Assembly: GCA_003956705.1 (NCBI GenBank)
Contig: QZCP01000246.1
Span: forward strand, 215,497 to 279,496
DNA from: Brevipalpus yothersi
Taxonomy: Eukaryota; Arthropoda; Arachnida; Trombidiformes; Tenuipalpidae
DNA length: 64,000 nucleotides
Direction of reading: 5' to 3'
Both the position numbers and the translations under genes were made by a program. How positions within the stretch are numbered: the stretch's first letter is position 1; each line of letters starts with the position of its first letter. Shown piece by piece: positions 1 to 13,445 of this stretch. Under the pieces are notes generated by a model. That model saw only the letters and a list, made by a program, of their open reading frames with translations. It had not been told where the DNA came from and did not search any database.

Positions 1-3000
1 CAAATTCGTATTGGAACTTTTCATGGGCAGCCTGGAATTTGGACACTTGATTTTGATATTTTTCAACATCCGCCTGGACTCTTTCTTTTTCCGCAAGTAG
101 ATTGTCTTTTTCCGATTGAGATTTACGATAATCATTTTGTAGCCTCTCCAATTTTTCATACGCTTTCTTTGCTTCCAATTCCAATCGAACAATCTCTTCC
201 TGATGCTTCTCATCGACTGTTCGTGTTTTGCCCACTTGATTTTTGAGATGATTCAATTCCATCAAGGATCGCTCATATTCCAGCATGGCTTTTTCACGAT
301 CTCCTGCCAATTTTCTCATCTCCATTGTTTGCTTATCATAGCGTTCCCGAAGGACTTCCAGATCAGCCTGAAGTTTTTCCACCTCAATTCGTAGCTTTTC
401 TTCAATTTCTTTACTCTTAAATAGCTGATCTTTGGTCCGAGCATATACTTCCTGGAGACCCTGGAATTCATTTTGAGCTCTCTTGTGTTCTTCTTTGACA
501 GCATTTGCAGCTGCTTGTGCCTTGTCAAGTTCAAAGGTTAATCTTTCTACTTCTTTTTGACTTTGTTCAAATCGCGTCTGAAGCTTTATCATTTCACCTT
601 GAGCTTTGTCTACTCTTTCCAGCATCATTTCGTGTTCAACTTTGTTTATTTCACGATCTTCATGAGCTTTTTGTATTTGATTGGTCAATTTTTCCACTTT
701 TTCACGTAATATTTGAGCTTCCGTTTCCGATGAATGATGATCACGCTGATATCGATCCAATTGATTTTGTGATTTTTCCAATCGATCTTTGGCCACATCC
801 AATTCACGTTGGATCATTTCTCGTTCCTTTTGATAGCGAGCTGTTTGACTTTGCAAATGATGATACTTTTCTTTCAACATTTCCGCTTCCTGTACAGCAG
901 ATTCTTTCTCCTTCATGTATCGATTCAATTGGGCTGTTGCACGATCACATTTTTCTCGCATCTTTTCCACTTCGACACTTGATTTTTCTCTTTCCATTTG
1001 CAATTTTTGATATTGTGCTTCAACTTGAGCATAATGATCTCGAAGACTGTCCATTTCACTCTGATACTTTTCTCGTTCACTTTGTAGCCGCCTCAGTTCA
1101 CTGTTCATCTCATCATATTTCTCTTTCAGACGATCATTATCAATCTGAGTTTTTTCCAATTGAGACTGAACTTTATCATACTGAGACTGGGTTCGAGTGA
1201 GAAGAGATTGAATTCTTTCCATTTCGGTACGAATTTTTTCCACATCATTTTGAGCATTATCTCGCTCAATTTGACACCTTGCCACAATTGATTGAACTTT
1301 ATCATACTCTTCTTGCAATGATTCCCGCTCTGATTGGGCATTCTCCAGTTTAGCTTTGAGACGATATATTTCACCCTGAGATTTTTCCAATTTAGCTTGC
1401 AATTGTTCTTGTTCAGCTCTTGCTCTATCTTGATCAGCTTGATTCATTCGTAATTCAGCTTGAGCTCGACGAAGATCACTGCGCGTTTTTTCCAATGTTT
1501 CCTGTACTTTATCATAATCCATATCGGATGCTCCTTTACTTGTACTAAATCGAGTTGATTCTTTCCAACTATGGGTATCATGATCTCTATCCCAGTCTCT
1601 TTCACGCTCCGACTAGACAATTTCATTTAGGAAAGAAAATCATTTTCCCGATATAAATCTTGGTTCTGATAATAATTGTTCAATTGGAATCGGAAAGAAA
1701 AATTACTTACATCTGATCGGTGTAGTGAAGTCTCTCTTTTCAAGTGGAACACATCTCTGTCTCGATCACGATCTCTAAGGGAACTGTGTGAAAGCACATA
1801 TTAGATGATGGAATTCTCTAAATATTTCATGAAATATTGGAATATTGCTATGAAATTTATCTCTTATCTCACCTGGAATGGAAAGGATCTTGAGTTAATT
1901 TTTCAACCTCCGATCGGAGCCTCTCATTTTCCAAAACTAAACGAGAAGTTTCTCCTCTTGCTCTTTCCCAATCATTTGAATGTCGGAATGTGTCCGTTTG
2001 TAGTCTATCAAGCTCTGCAACTGCTTTTCCCAATTCGGATTGTGAAGTTTCCAATCTTATTTCCAATCGATCTTTTTCAGCTTGAGCCTTCTCTAGTCTC
2101 ACCTGTGAACCATATCCAAAGAGCATATCATAACGGTTGATTGGAATTTTCATTAGAAAAATTTTCTTGTTCAACGAGAACTCAATACTAACCTGAACTT
2201 TATCAATCTCACTTTCTAGTGCCAGAAGTTTCATCTTGAATTCAGCAATCTCTCGCTCATGAAGATCACGATCTTCATTTCTTTCTCTCTCTGCTCGATC
2301 TCTTTGCTCTCTTAATTGAGATATTTGCTTGTCTTTATCACTTATTGCTTCTTCTAGGCTGGTCAATGTACCTTCCGAGGTGGAATGGTGATGCTGCATC
2401 GAGGAAAGGCGAGTTCGAGCAACATCCAATTGATTATCTTTCTCCTTAAGTAGGTCCTCAAGATTATCAATCTATGGAAAAAGAGAGGCATTTTTGGTCA
2501 AAATTTGAGCATATGATGGCACAGTCGTACCAGGGGAGGTCATCCCTGAAAATAAGCAATAATATGAATCTGAACTTTTACCTTTCTTTGCAGTACAGTA
2601 ATTTTTCGGTCTCTTATAGCCAAATGATCACGTAACTCTTGTAGATCAGAGTTTAATTTAGATCGATCTTGGTTAGTTTCCATAGCATGCTGAGTTTTCT
2701 TCTCAATTAATTTATTTCTCTCTTCAAGTCGTGTTCGGAGCTCTTCCATCTGAAATGGATAAACGTCAATTGCAATGAATGAATTTATGGCTCAAACTTT
2801 TTCTTCAAATTAGCTTACATCGGATTGAAGAATGTTATAATGCTCCTCTTTGGCACAGAGTGACTCCTTAAGAACCGCAATATGACGTTGATAGTCTTGA
2901 TGCTGTTCTTCCAAGGTTTTCATTTTGGCGCCCATTGCAAGTATTTCTTGGTCCTTTTTATTTATTTCTATTCTATATTCCTCCATCTTGAACGGAAATA

Positions 3001-5163
3001 AAATTATCGTCTCATCAATATGATCATCTATTTTGGTCATTTCAATCAATAAGATTATGGTGCCACAAAAAAATACTCACTTTCAAAATTTCTCTTTCTT
3101 TTGATTCGAGAAGAGTTTCGAGGTGTCGAACTCGTGTTTCAAGCTCAATATTTCGAGTTCGAAGCTTTTCCATTTCCATTCTTTCCTCTTCCATCATTTT
3201 ACCACTTATTCCTTTGCTTTGTAGAGCTTCCATCAGTTTTTTTATGCTCTCATCACGACTGCTTAACGTTTGCTTTTGAGTCTCGATACGCAGCTCGAGC
3301 TCCTGAGATGGGCAAAAAGAGAATAGTATAAGATTAGTTTTATCATGTATCTCAGAGGGAATCTCCTTTCTTGAATTCAACTATTCCTAGACACAGTGTT
3401 TGATCACATAATTCATATAAAATATCTCTCTTAAAATTTTGATGCTCTATGTGTATATATCGACTCTCTTTAGACACAAAATTTTGATCATTAACACTCC
3501 TCAAATATTTACAGATTATAAATTAAGCATCAATTTTGACTACGTTTTGCATGATTCAATGAGCTACAAGCTATCTAGTTAATTTAGCTGCAAAATAGAA
3601 ACACAACTTGCTCTTCAATTATTCAAGATTATGCTCAAAGTACAGCTCACAGGTGAATCCATCTATTCTGAACTTAAGCTACAGGTCTAGTTGTAGAAAT
3701 TTTTTTCTTCTAACCTTATACACTGTAACATTTTACTTTTTCTCACAAGAAAACCATGATACGATAGGAGAATAAAAATTTTCTGGAAGTCTTTGACATT
3801 GGTGTGCAAATTTTTTCTCACCTTAATTGTTTCTCGTAGAAGATAGATCTCCTTGGACATATGCTCTTTCTCAGCATACATTGCTTCCATATGCGTTTGC
3901 ACCTCTTGATCAGGATTTCTCATGTGAGCAAGGCGAAGTTCTTCCTCTAATTGACGAATAAGAGTTGCTTGTTTCTGTGGAATAATAATAGAACAGATGA
4001 ATATTCAAGATTTTCAATGATGATTATCTTGGAATAAATTCGAATAGTTGAATTTTCCCTATTCCCTGGGATCGAAACAAAGATCTGATATCGACTATAT
4101 GGTCTAACAATAATGAACATCATCACTGGCCAACAAAAATGTAAGATAAATTATTCATTAGGCACTAGCTGCATCGAATAGCAACCGAATGCTTCACATA
4201 GGCTTTACTCACAACAGTAAGAACTCTGATTATTGTGTGTGTGTGTGTATATTAGCCTCTTTACTTTTCGAAAAAGAAATCTACCTGAATAAAACAAGCT
4301 TTGAACTGAATTCAACTCAAGATTATTGGCACAGTACTCTCAGTGATGGTTATTGGTCAAGCTATACAATTCAGCATTGGTCATCTCAAAATTGAGCCAA
4401 GAATACGATTCAATCACTTTTATCCTGCCTATTAGATGAGCTATCATAATATCTTATTCGGTGGGAAAAGCTCATCAACGAAGTTCATGCAAATTATCGA
4501 TAAGATAATCATGTGGTTAATACTCACTTGGTTTTCTGATCGAAGAATTTTAAGCTGATCATTTAGCAGGGCATGTTTGGCTGCCTCCTCTTTACGCAAA
4601 GCCCGCTCTTTTTTCAATTCTGGACTCCAAAATGTTTTCACCGAATGCATACTGGAGCCAAGTTTTTGTGTTGTTGCATCCAGCTCTCGTTTCACATGGG
4701 AATATTGATTCTGAAGCTCATTCAGTCGAGCCTGTAATTCCATTATGTAACTATCGCGTCCATAAGCACCACCGCCACCTCCTCGAGAGTCCACAAATCC
4801 AACCGAATGTGGTGTACCTCGATGTCCAGTTCCTGGCTCACGGTATGGATCATCGATGATGGTCTCTCGATCACGATAACCCATACCGGTAGGATCATCT
4901 CTCATGTATCCAGATCTGTCCAGTGATCTTTCTCTGCCCCTCGCATGTCGACTGGACATATTTAATCGATCCAATGGAGTCCGATGGCCATCTCGATATG
5001 GATCATCAATTATGGTCTCCCGATCACGCATTGCACTGGGATCATCACGAAGATAAACGGATCGATCGAGTGATCTTTCACGTGTCCTAGGATGCCTTGG
5101 AGCCATATTAAGGCGATCCAAGGATCGCTCACGAGGCAGTGAATGTTGATTCATTCGCATCAT
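1..5163 (-). CDS. brp: Bruchpilot/ELKS/CAST active-zone scaffold protein (3' end outside window)
   Basis: Large coiled-coil scaffold of the presynaptic active zone, which organises release sites and calcium channels. Nine exons can be read: 5163-4528, 3974-3822, 3302-3081, 2986-2819, 2749-2582, 2471-2193, 2102-1873, 1783-1711 and 1612 to beyond base 1. All junctions are GT-AG and keep frame, giving 1180 residues before the window edge. The N-terminus is Arg-rich and disordered (residues 1-125). After it comes the ELKS core, with SPELKKERALRKEEAAKHAL and AVLKESLCAKEEHYNILQSD typical of Brp/ERC. Exon 9 is one uninterrupted exon of more than 1.6 kb coding continuous coiled coil rich in Gln, Glu and Lys. 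Vertebrate ERC proteins are roughly 950 residues, so the length already argues for the long arthropod Brp form. The start is the first of two adjacent ATGs. Exon 8 has an alternative acceptor at 1774 that removes three codons. Confidence 0.95.
4840..5121 (-). repeat. tandem duplication inside the brp N-terminus
   Basis: Residues 15-57 (bases 4993-5121) and 64-108 (4840-4974) of the Bruchpilot-like protein are two copies of one unit. Each runs from LDRLNM through RERSLDRS and RDDP to RETIIDDPYR. A third partial RERSLDR lies at residues 11-17. The similarity is also visible in the DNA, so this looks like a fairly recent internal duplication. Confidence 0.85.
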
Positions 5164-6668
5164 TTTGGATGATTTGAATCGAAAAAATTAATCACGATTT
5201 TGCAGGTCAAAAAATTAATGATTTTGCTAATTGATATTCGGCGGTGTGTGTGGATTAATTGCGGTGGAATCCAATTGTGGTGGCTGTTATTGGGATGAAA
5301 ATCAAAATTGTACACTGATCACACAGGTAAGAGGTCCAACTGATCCGGAATGGAGGCAATTTTTCCAGATGAACTTGCGATTATTGAATATCAATAAAAG
5401 GGATGACCGAATAAAAAGCAATTGATTTTGGTGGTGCAAATTCGGTGGTATAGATATAAATTCGGAATGCTGATTGATGATGAGATCAGTGAAACGATAA
5501 TTGGTAATGATAATGATTGAAGATCACACACAACACACACACTGAAGCGAAAAGGTGTAAATCAAACGTAAATCACATAATTTATCGAAATATACATTTA
5601 CATAAGATGTGTTGAGAAATAGAAAATTCTCTCTCTCCTTCACTAGCTCTTGTTAGTGAACAAGCATCGTATAATCATGTTGATATAATCATAAATTTAA
5701 CTAATCACCCAGTCCAGAGGTAGAATCACCGTTATAAGATGATGGAAAAAATTATCCAAACTTGTGGATATTCACTAGTTAATCCACATTTTTGATAATA
5801 TTGACACTGATAAAGTGGGCCATTTTGGTGGCTCATTGTGGCCAAAAAAAATTAATATCAAATTTTTTCTTCCTCTCCACCACTATTTTCAATGGCTAAA
5901 TAAATATATATATTATTTTTTCTCAATCCCAATTGATAAAAGAAAAAAAAATCACAATTGATTATGATCCTACAAATTAATCACTAGCAAACACTGCAAT
6001 AATGTTCACCCTGATCATCTTTAACCTTAATTTACATCATCGATTTCACAAGCAAAAAGAGAGAGAGAGAGACAGAAAAAGAGAGAAAGAGAGAAAGAGA
6101 GAAGGAAAGGCCCATCCTTCACATGAACCGTGGTTTGGGGGGGTGGGCTTGAATATGGGCCGCAAGGACTGGGTGAAAGTAAGTCACCGAGCGAACTCGC
6201 GAGCAGTCAATAGAACAGTTCTAATGCTTTTCCTCCCTCTTTCGCCCCCGCATATTCCTTCGATGATCCGATGACAAGTACGCCGACTAGTGGCTATCCA
6301 ATCGGTTTTGATCACAGATTTCGCTCTCTCATTTCGATTTTGTACACCATGGAATCGGGGAATGGAGGGAATTTTTGCATGATCTTACAGATAATGGGCA
6401 TGTACATATACATGATATCTTGGGATGATTGCTATCCGCTTTATTGTGAGCGCTAGAAAAAATATTTGTATCAAAATAAGCTATGAAATTCTGAAATTCA
6501 GAGTACAAATGATCCGGGATGATTGGAATGCTGATCATAAACCGAGAATTGTTTCGTTCAACTATGATCAGCTATCGACTACGGTGGGGAAGAAGAAGAA
6601 AAGTATTTAGGGAAAGTGATTCACATGAATCATGAACAATGAATTAGATGCTCCTATTGGATGGTAGG
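5164..6668. other. intergenic region between brp start and ABCD stop
   Basis: This holds the presumed brp 5' UTR and promoter and the 3' UTR of the ABCD gene. On the minus strand AATAAA occurs at 6440-6445, about 220 bases after the ABCD stop. A GA-rich tract lies at about 6056-6105. No credible coding exon was seen. Confidence 0.6.
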
Positions 6669-9411
6669 TCAATGATCAAAGCAATCACTAAAGTTGCTCT
6701 CGTTGCTACCGTGAGAATGTGAGTCAGATGCATCAGTTGTCTCTTCAGATTTTGGGGTACTTGAATCGGTACTTGGCTCTTCATCTGAGTTACCATTTTT
6801 GTGATTAATAAGACGAATACTATCTTCACCGAGGATGGAGCACAATTTGAGTAAACGTTCTTGTATCTTGGGTACACCTTCCAATTGTTCTTCTAATTTC
6901 AATTTTTCCTCTCTTAATGATAATCTAGCATTGGTATCCAATGGCTCTAGACGCCAGCCACCAACACCATCGAATTGTAGAAGATGAGTATGAAATTTCC
7001 ATAATGATGGCCGATGAGTGATCGTTATGAGAGATATACCATAATCTTTGATAGTTTGATACATTTTGCTTTCAACATCAATTGAAACAGCACTAGTACA
7101 TTCATCGAGAAGAGCAAACTTGGGTCTATGATAGTACAATCGACCGGTACCGATTCGCTGCTTTTCTCCACCTGAGAGAGTATCTTTCCAGTCAGATCGT
7201 CTATTCAAACCCTCATGACTCTTAACAAGATAATCGAGTTCCACAAGATTCAGTATTTTCATGAGATCATCATCAGTTATTCCATTTCTTTTCATGTCTT
7301 CCACACTATCAGGATAAATTATCTGATCTCGAAGTGTACCTAATGACATGTATGGTCTTTGAGGAATGTAGAACATATCTTTGGTCTTGGGCCGTTCAAG
7401 TTTTCCTCCGAATATTGGCCATAAACCAGCAAGCATTCGGAACAATGAACTTTTACCGCATCCGTTAGGACCTGTTATCAGTAGATGCATCTGTTTTGTG
7501 ATCTAAAAGAAGGTGAAAAAATTTTTTAGAGAATTCCGGATGAAGCATAAAAAATCAACCATTGAAATGCTAGAGGATTACTCACTTTAAGAGATAAACT
7601 TGGAACTATTATATCACAATTTGGTGTAATGATAGGAACTTCAACGAGCTCAATGTGATCGTCGACCTCTACAATCTCTCCTCTGGTCTCTATTGATCCA
7701 TCCTTACCATACTTAAGATGATCGTTAAGAGCTCCACGTCGCCTGATTGATTCAGTGACAATTTTTTTGTATTTACCCTGGCTCACTTCTTCGAAAACGG
7801 TGAACATTTTCGCAACCCTTTTGGTGTAACCTGTCAACTCAATAAGCTGAAAATTTTCAAAGTTAGATAGGAAGGAAAAAAAGAAAAAGAGAGAAATAAA
7901 TGCCATTAAAAATCGATAACATTGATCGTTCTCTTCTTTTTTGCGTAAAAATTTCGCAATATATTGCCTACCTCCTTATAAGATGACATAAGTCGCTCTG
8001 CTGCATCTCCACCAGCAATCAAAATATTTTTTGCAGTAGTCATATACTGTGTTCGTTCACTGATATCATCATTGTTATCTCCTCTAGAACTTGTTGAACT
8101 ATCCATTTTAATGCAACTACTACTTGTCATTACCGGTAGAGCGATATTGATCATTCCAATAGCACTCCAAACATACTTCATTAAAAATTGTTCAAACATT
8201 ATGTACCACCATCGTTGATTGTAGATAACATTCATTTGTTGCGCTAAACGTTTGTAGGCTTTTTGAACGATCTTTAATTCAATTTGATGTCCACCGTAGA
8301 AGGCGATCTCTTCGGCATTGGTGATCACTCTTGCATGCACTGAACGTAGAAAACCTTTACGACGAGCTTCTTCCGAAACGAGAGAACCAAATTTAGGTGA
8401 AACAAATCGAAGTATACCATGTGTGGACATTATGGCTATTGCTGCTATCAATTGACCAGAACCACCGTATGAGCCCATCTTTTTGGACATCTTTAGTAGT
8501 GTATAAGTGGTTAAGAATAGATCCAACAATGGCTTGGTAACACTTGAATATAGATGAGCACAGTGTTGACTAAAGCTAATTATATCATCGGTAAGACAAT
8601 GGTCTGGATTTTCCAGTCTACCGTCAAGATTGGAAACTGAATAATAAGTTTGATTACGAAAATACAATTCATAACCATAACGGACTAGACGTGTTCGAAA
8701 TGCTAAAGCCAATTGATTCTCAAGAAAACGAATACTGCTATTGATAAATGTTGCCGGCACAGCAATCAGTAACCATTGTGATAGCATTGAAGTAAAATTG
8801 ACAACATCTCTTCTAACAATATATTTAACCACTTGACCTTCTAAATTGGCCACGAATATAGATAGAAAAGTACGTGATATAAGGGCCATTGTATGCAGAA
8901 TAAGCAATAAAACTTCAAGCGTTCTAACTCCCGGTACCATTATGCGAATCAATTTGATGAGCTGTATTGCAAAAGTGACATCAATTCCGGTTATTGATTG
9001 AAATTGTCGTAAAGTTTTCACCACAAAGTCCACAAAAAAATCCGTAAAAGATCCATCTTGTATACCGAATTGAGTATAATCTTCTTTTGGATCACGATTT
9101 TTACGATGCTTATGACTGCTGGTGGATAGTGATCGATCGGTACGAGTTCGTCGGCCACCCGAATGATTAACATCAACTGATTGCTGTTGCTGCTCATCAG
9201 GCTCATCAGCAAACGAATCAAGACCAGTAATTCGTTCCTGCAATGAGACGGCTTTTGATTGCACTTTTCGCACTACTTGGCCAACTAATGGAGAGCCAAA
9301 TTTGTAAAAATATGCGGCAAAAATGAGACCAGAAGCAGTACGGGTAATGTGATGATGTGATATTTGATGTTGCTCACTAAAATGACGTAGCTTTGATATT
9401 ACTGTGGACAT
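6669..9411 (-). CDS. peroxisomal ABC half-transporter, subfamily D (ABCD1/ABCD2-like)
   Basis: Half-transporter of the ALDP group, which imports very-long-chain acyl-CoA into peroxisomes as a dimer. Three exons: 9411-7972, 7846-7586 and 7502-6669; 844 residues. The N-terminal half is the membrane domain and carries the family's EAA-like motif EEIAFYGGHQIE at 367-378, followed by FEQFLMKYVWSA. The ATPase domain has Walker A GPNGCGKS (577-584), signature LSGGEKQR (676-683), Walker B ALLDE (697-701) and THRPSLW downstream. Closeness to ABCD1/2 rather than ABCD3 or ABCD4 is judged from EEIAFYGGH and LLQFDG. Oddities: a Gln/Ser/Arg-rich insert at about 70-110 and a hydrophilic insert after TM5 (about 430-450). 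Directly after the signature the usual MAR reads TGR (686-688). A probable poly(A) signal is at 6440-6445. Membrane-segment count was not computed. Confidence 0.95.
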
Positions 9412-11364
9412 GATGATGGCAGGCCAATTAGACTAATAATTGATTCGATTAATTCAATATGTATACATATATAATATATAAGTAACAAGGCTCAATTAAA
9501 GAGGGAGTAATAGGAGGAGGGAAGAGAAGAAGGCAGATGATTTTGTATGTTGTTGTTGAATACTTTGAATAATTGGATGCACACAAATAATTTCAAATGA
9601 TAATTGAAGAAAAAACAAAAGGGATGTCACAAAAAAGTAAGGCACATTCAGTCACACATAAAAAGTAGAGAATCTGTAATAGAAATTTTTGTTATCACGT
9701 TCACATTTCACATTATATGACTTGGACAATCAATAATAATATAAATGAGAGACAATATGTCTATCAGGAGACACATAAATGTTGTCGGTAATAATGTGTG
9801 ATGGATTCATTCATCACAGCTCTTCTCTCTCTCAATCCATTTGATCAACATCAGGCAACATAATCACTTGGGTACACGTCTTTTAATCACACAATTGTCT
9901 AGATATTGGCTTTGAATCACATGTATACTTATATATTGAAGCAATTTGAAGAGGAATGTGTATGTGTGAGTGTATTTGATCACCGAGAGTTTGTTGTGAT
10001 GTGTATGTTGCCTCTTTTACTCTACTCACAAGACAAGCTGCTGTAGTGGATTGGCTTCATGCTCTCTCTCTCTTGTTTCTTTCTCTCCTCTCTTTTCTCA
10101 TGAAAAAAAACGTTTCACTATATGATGATATGATGATTGCTGTTCTTGAAACCAGTTTAGTATATACATGCTGATGAGGACGAAGACGAAGACGACAACG
10201 AAAACGATGTTGAAGACGATGTCATGTCATGGAAAAAAAAGAAGGAATAATAAATGGTTAAATAAGTAAGGAACCGCTTGTCTACAGTAGAAGAGAGTAG
10301 AAGAGAGGATAAAAAAATGAGATTGACTTGGATATGAATTTTCTTCTTCTTCTTTTTCAACTTTTTTTTCGCAACGTTTCGGAACGTTTGCACGCAGTTC
10401 GAGAATGGAACGGATAAAGCAAGTGATAAACTTTTCTTAAGTGGCCTGGAGTGTGAAGAGCGAGAGAGTGATATTTTGGGGAGAAAAAGTTGTCAAAAAA
10501 ATTTTTCTCTAACGATAATCGATGAACATCAAGATCATCCATGAATATGGCAAGGATTTTTGTTTGAGGACAATACATGATCCTCAACCTTTGGTTGGTG
10601 AGTAAAATGGGGGAATGATCAAAAATTGGTGAATTTTTCACTCACTAGTGTGACCTTAATCGTGTAAATAAGCCTCGAGTATTGAGTCAAGAATACATCG
10701 CATGAAAACTGATTCAAATATTAATAAATCATTCCACACGTTGTTATAATGAGCGTATGTGTGACTGTAATAAGTTTTTCTATCCTATCTATCCTTTCTC
10801 GTCACTTCTTCTATATTCTATATTCTCCATGATTATAAAGTATCAAATTCTTAGGTATTTTTCTGTCTATCTAACACACAATAAGATGGCAACAACTAAA
10901 TTAGAATTGTACAATTGAGTAAAAGTAACCGGTTAAGAGTTGGACTTAATTTTTGTAGTCTATCATTATCAAATATGTACAGGAAGAGCAAAATTGTGCT
11001 TCCAACATATCGTGCTACGAAAATAGACTCATGTCTACCCAGTAACATCTTTAGATGGTCATCATTTCTTGAAAAATGTTTGTGTAATGGATTCTCTTGG
11101 GGGGGGGCAAGAGAATCAATCGCTTAACGTTATACATACACCTATTCGAATCTATTTGGCACTGAAACTCCGTACAATTTAGGTATGAATGGTAGCGATA
11201 GTATGAGTAGATGAAAATTTTTCGGTTCCATCTCTTCCAATCTCCTCTCAAATCGTATGACCTATCCGAGTGGAATAAACATACATCCACACTCGTAGTG
11301 TTAAGAGCATTCCGATATTCATCTGATTATTAGCTTAACCAAAATAGTGTTCGAGTGTGTGAGA

Positions 11365-11487
11365 NNNNNNNNNNNNNNNNNNNNNNNNNNNNNNNNNNNN
11401 NNNNNNNNNNNNNNNNNNNNNNNNNNNNNNNNNNNNNNNNNNNNNNNNNNNNNNNNNNNNNNNNNNNNNNNNNNNNNNNNNNNNNNN
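11365..11487. other. 123-base run of N (assembly gap or masked repeat)
   Basis: The gap is entered from 'gtgtgagaga' and left through 'gagagagagagaag'. It therefore probably hides a (GA)n or (GT)n(GA)n microsatellite whose length could not be assembled or was masked. Confidence 0.95.
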
Positions 11488-13393
11488 GAGAGAGAGAGAA
11501 GACTGATGAGAGGAAACGCGTAACATTTTTCTCTTCTCGGCCTGATTTCAAGCATGTCAGAAATTGAAGTCAAACTTGATTGCATAACGTGTTGTGAAGA
11601 CCATTAAAATAATGTTGAACATTAAATTAATACAACAATAATACTAGAACAATCCTTTTCCTCTCCATCTCAAATCATCGAAGGATATAGAATCACATAC
11701 ACAATCAAAGTTTTTCCCCTCAATTTTTGTTCTACGCCAAGGAAAAAACAGAAGCTACTTCAACACGCAGATATTGTCGAGAGAAAAATTGCATCCTTAA
11801 AAATCATATTGCATGATGATAATACAAGAAAAAAAAATGACGATGTAATACAAAACATTCTAAGAGAGGAAGAGTGGGAAAGAGAAAAAAGGAAGAAAAA
11901 TATATCTTCAAAGATGTATAATCATTTGGAAACACCGGCCTGAAACGATTTTGTACCAGGAAAAATGGTAACTTATCGGAGAGACAGTATATATGTACCT
12001 CTGGAAATGTTAGGATTGATCTGAAGATCATCGTACTCTGGGAATAGCCAGTTTCAGGGGAAAACTTACCTCCACTTGTTTCCAATTTATTCACATAGAA
12101 ACAGATGGAATGAAAAATTTTCCGAAAAAAAAGCATCCAAATCGTTGGCATGTCATGGCTGCTGTTGTCTCGCTGACACACACACACCTTACATACAAGG
12201 TGAATAATTAAAATTTGGGAAGGATTGAGCATACAGTCATAAAGTAATCAAGGAACAACTGTTATGTACAATAAACGATTGAACACATTAAGGAACACAC
12301 TTGTACAATAAGCGAAACTCACAAACTTTCGGGCTTCACGTACATGAGATCATGTGTGTGTGTGTGAGAAAAATCAAGAAAATGAAGATTCTGGATCGAT
12401 ATTTTGAGAGACATGAAACTGGTTTCAGATCACTTTTGATCTTGATTAAGTCTCAATAAACAACTATTGATGATTGTTACCCAAAGTGGCCTGTTTTAGG
12501 ACCAGTTTAGAGAAAGCTGACTCATCTGGTGGATGGAATGATCCTGGTTTACATTTCCATTCACATTCATAATCTCTTATTCAAATGATCAGGAACAATT
12601 AGCTAGATAATTTGAATTCATCATGATGATTAAATTTGTGATTGACATTTAGAGAGTGAGAAGGAAATTTCTAGATGAGAACATATCATAAAACTGATCT
12701 CAATGTTCAACACGTGATTTAGGTATGATTATTATTAGATATCCAGTTAAGCTTGAGGCGTTTCTAAGTTTCGTTCTCAACAGTGGTAAGAACGAGCGTC
12801 CATTTAAAATGAACTTTTCCGTCATGACCATGGCTAATTTCCATTGATCTGTGAAAATTTTCTATACGTTTCTGAACGAAAGTGTTCTTGTTTGATGATC
12901 CTGAGAAGAATTCAGCTGCCTGATATCTGATCTCATCAAGACAATTTTTCTATTCCTCGAAGTGATACTATCTTCAATGGAATTAGAATTTGGTTTTTTG
13001 TAGAAGAAAAATATAATAATGATATGAATTGTGCTTCTCAGATATGAGAAGTTGAGTTTTGACATGTGTTATCATGGCAGCGGTAGAGTTTCAAATCATG
13101 ATATCATTGATCAAGATTTTTGATCTAATACGCTGAGAGTGAGAGGTAGATAAGAATATCCACCCTTCGAATGAATGAGTTTTGCTTTGAGGAGGAAGAA
13201 ACCCAAGGGCTCGTCAAATCAAAATCAAATAGTCAATATTGAATCGCATACGATCATTGATTGATTGATTTCATGAGATCAATGATACAACGAAAAAAAA
13301 AGATTATCCTCGGTCACAATTCGACAAGAAAAATTCATCAAAACAATGTTTAGATGGATTTCGAGAGTATTAATGAGTTTTCTCTTATCTCAA

Positions 13394-13399
13394 TTTATT
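13394..13399 (-). terminator. poly(A) signal of HRD1
   Basis: AATAAA on the minus strand, 47 bases past the HRD1 stop codon. A short 3' UTR is implied. Confidence 0.5.
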
Positions 13400-13445
13400 T
13401 TGACTTCAGATTCGACGAAAAAAAAAATTTTTCCTTTGCTTATAA

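Larger units (their letters stand above)
9412..13445. other. intergenic region with assembly gap and HRD1 3' flank
   Basis: About 4 kb without a gene I can support. It has the ABCD upstream region, a run of N at 11365-11487 inside a GA microsatellite, and a minus-strand AATAAA at 13394-13399 for HRD1. Short open frames here are low-complexity or have no recognisable motif. Confidence 0.55.

Noticed and set aside
505..1200. 231-codon open frame on plus opposite brp exon 9
   Set aside because: It is the antisense shadow of a Gln/Glu/Lys-rich coiled-coil exon; the composition (Phe/Leu/His-rich) and lack of any motif fit a mirror frame.
11804..12232. 142-codon open frame on minus
   Set aside because: No recognisable domain, Phe/His/Ser-rich composition typical of AT-rich non-coding DNA, no splice context, and it crosses a TG microsatellite.
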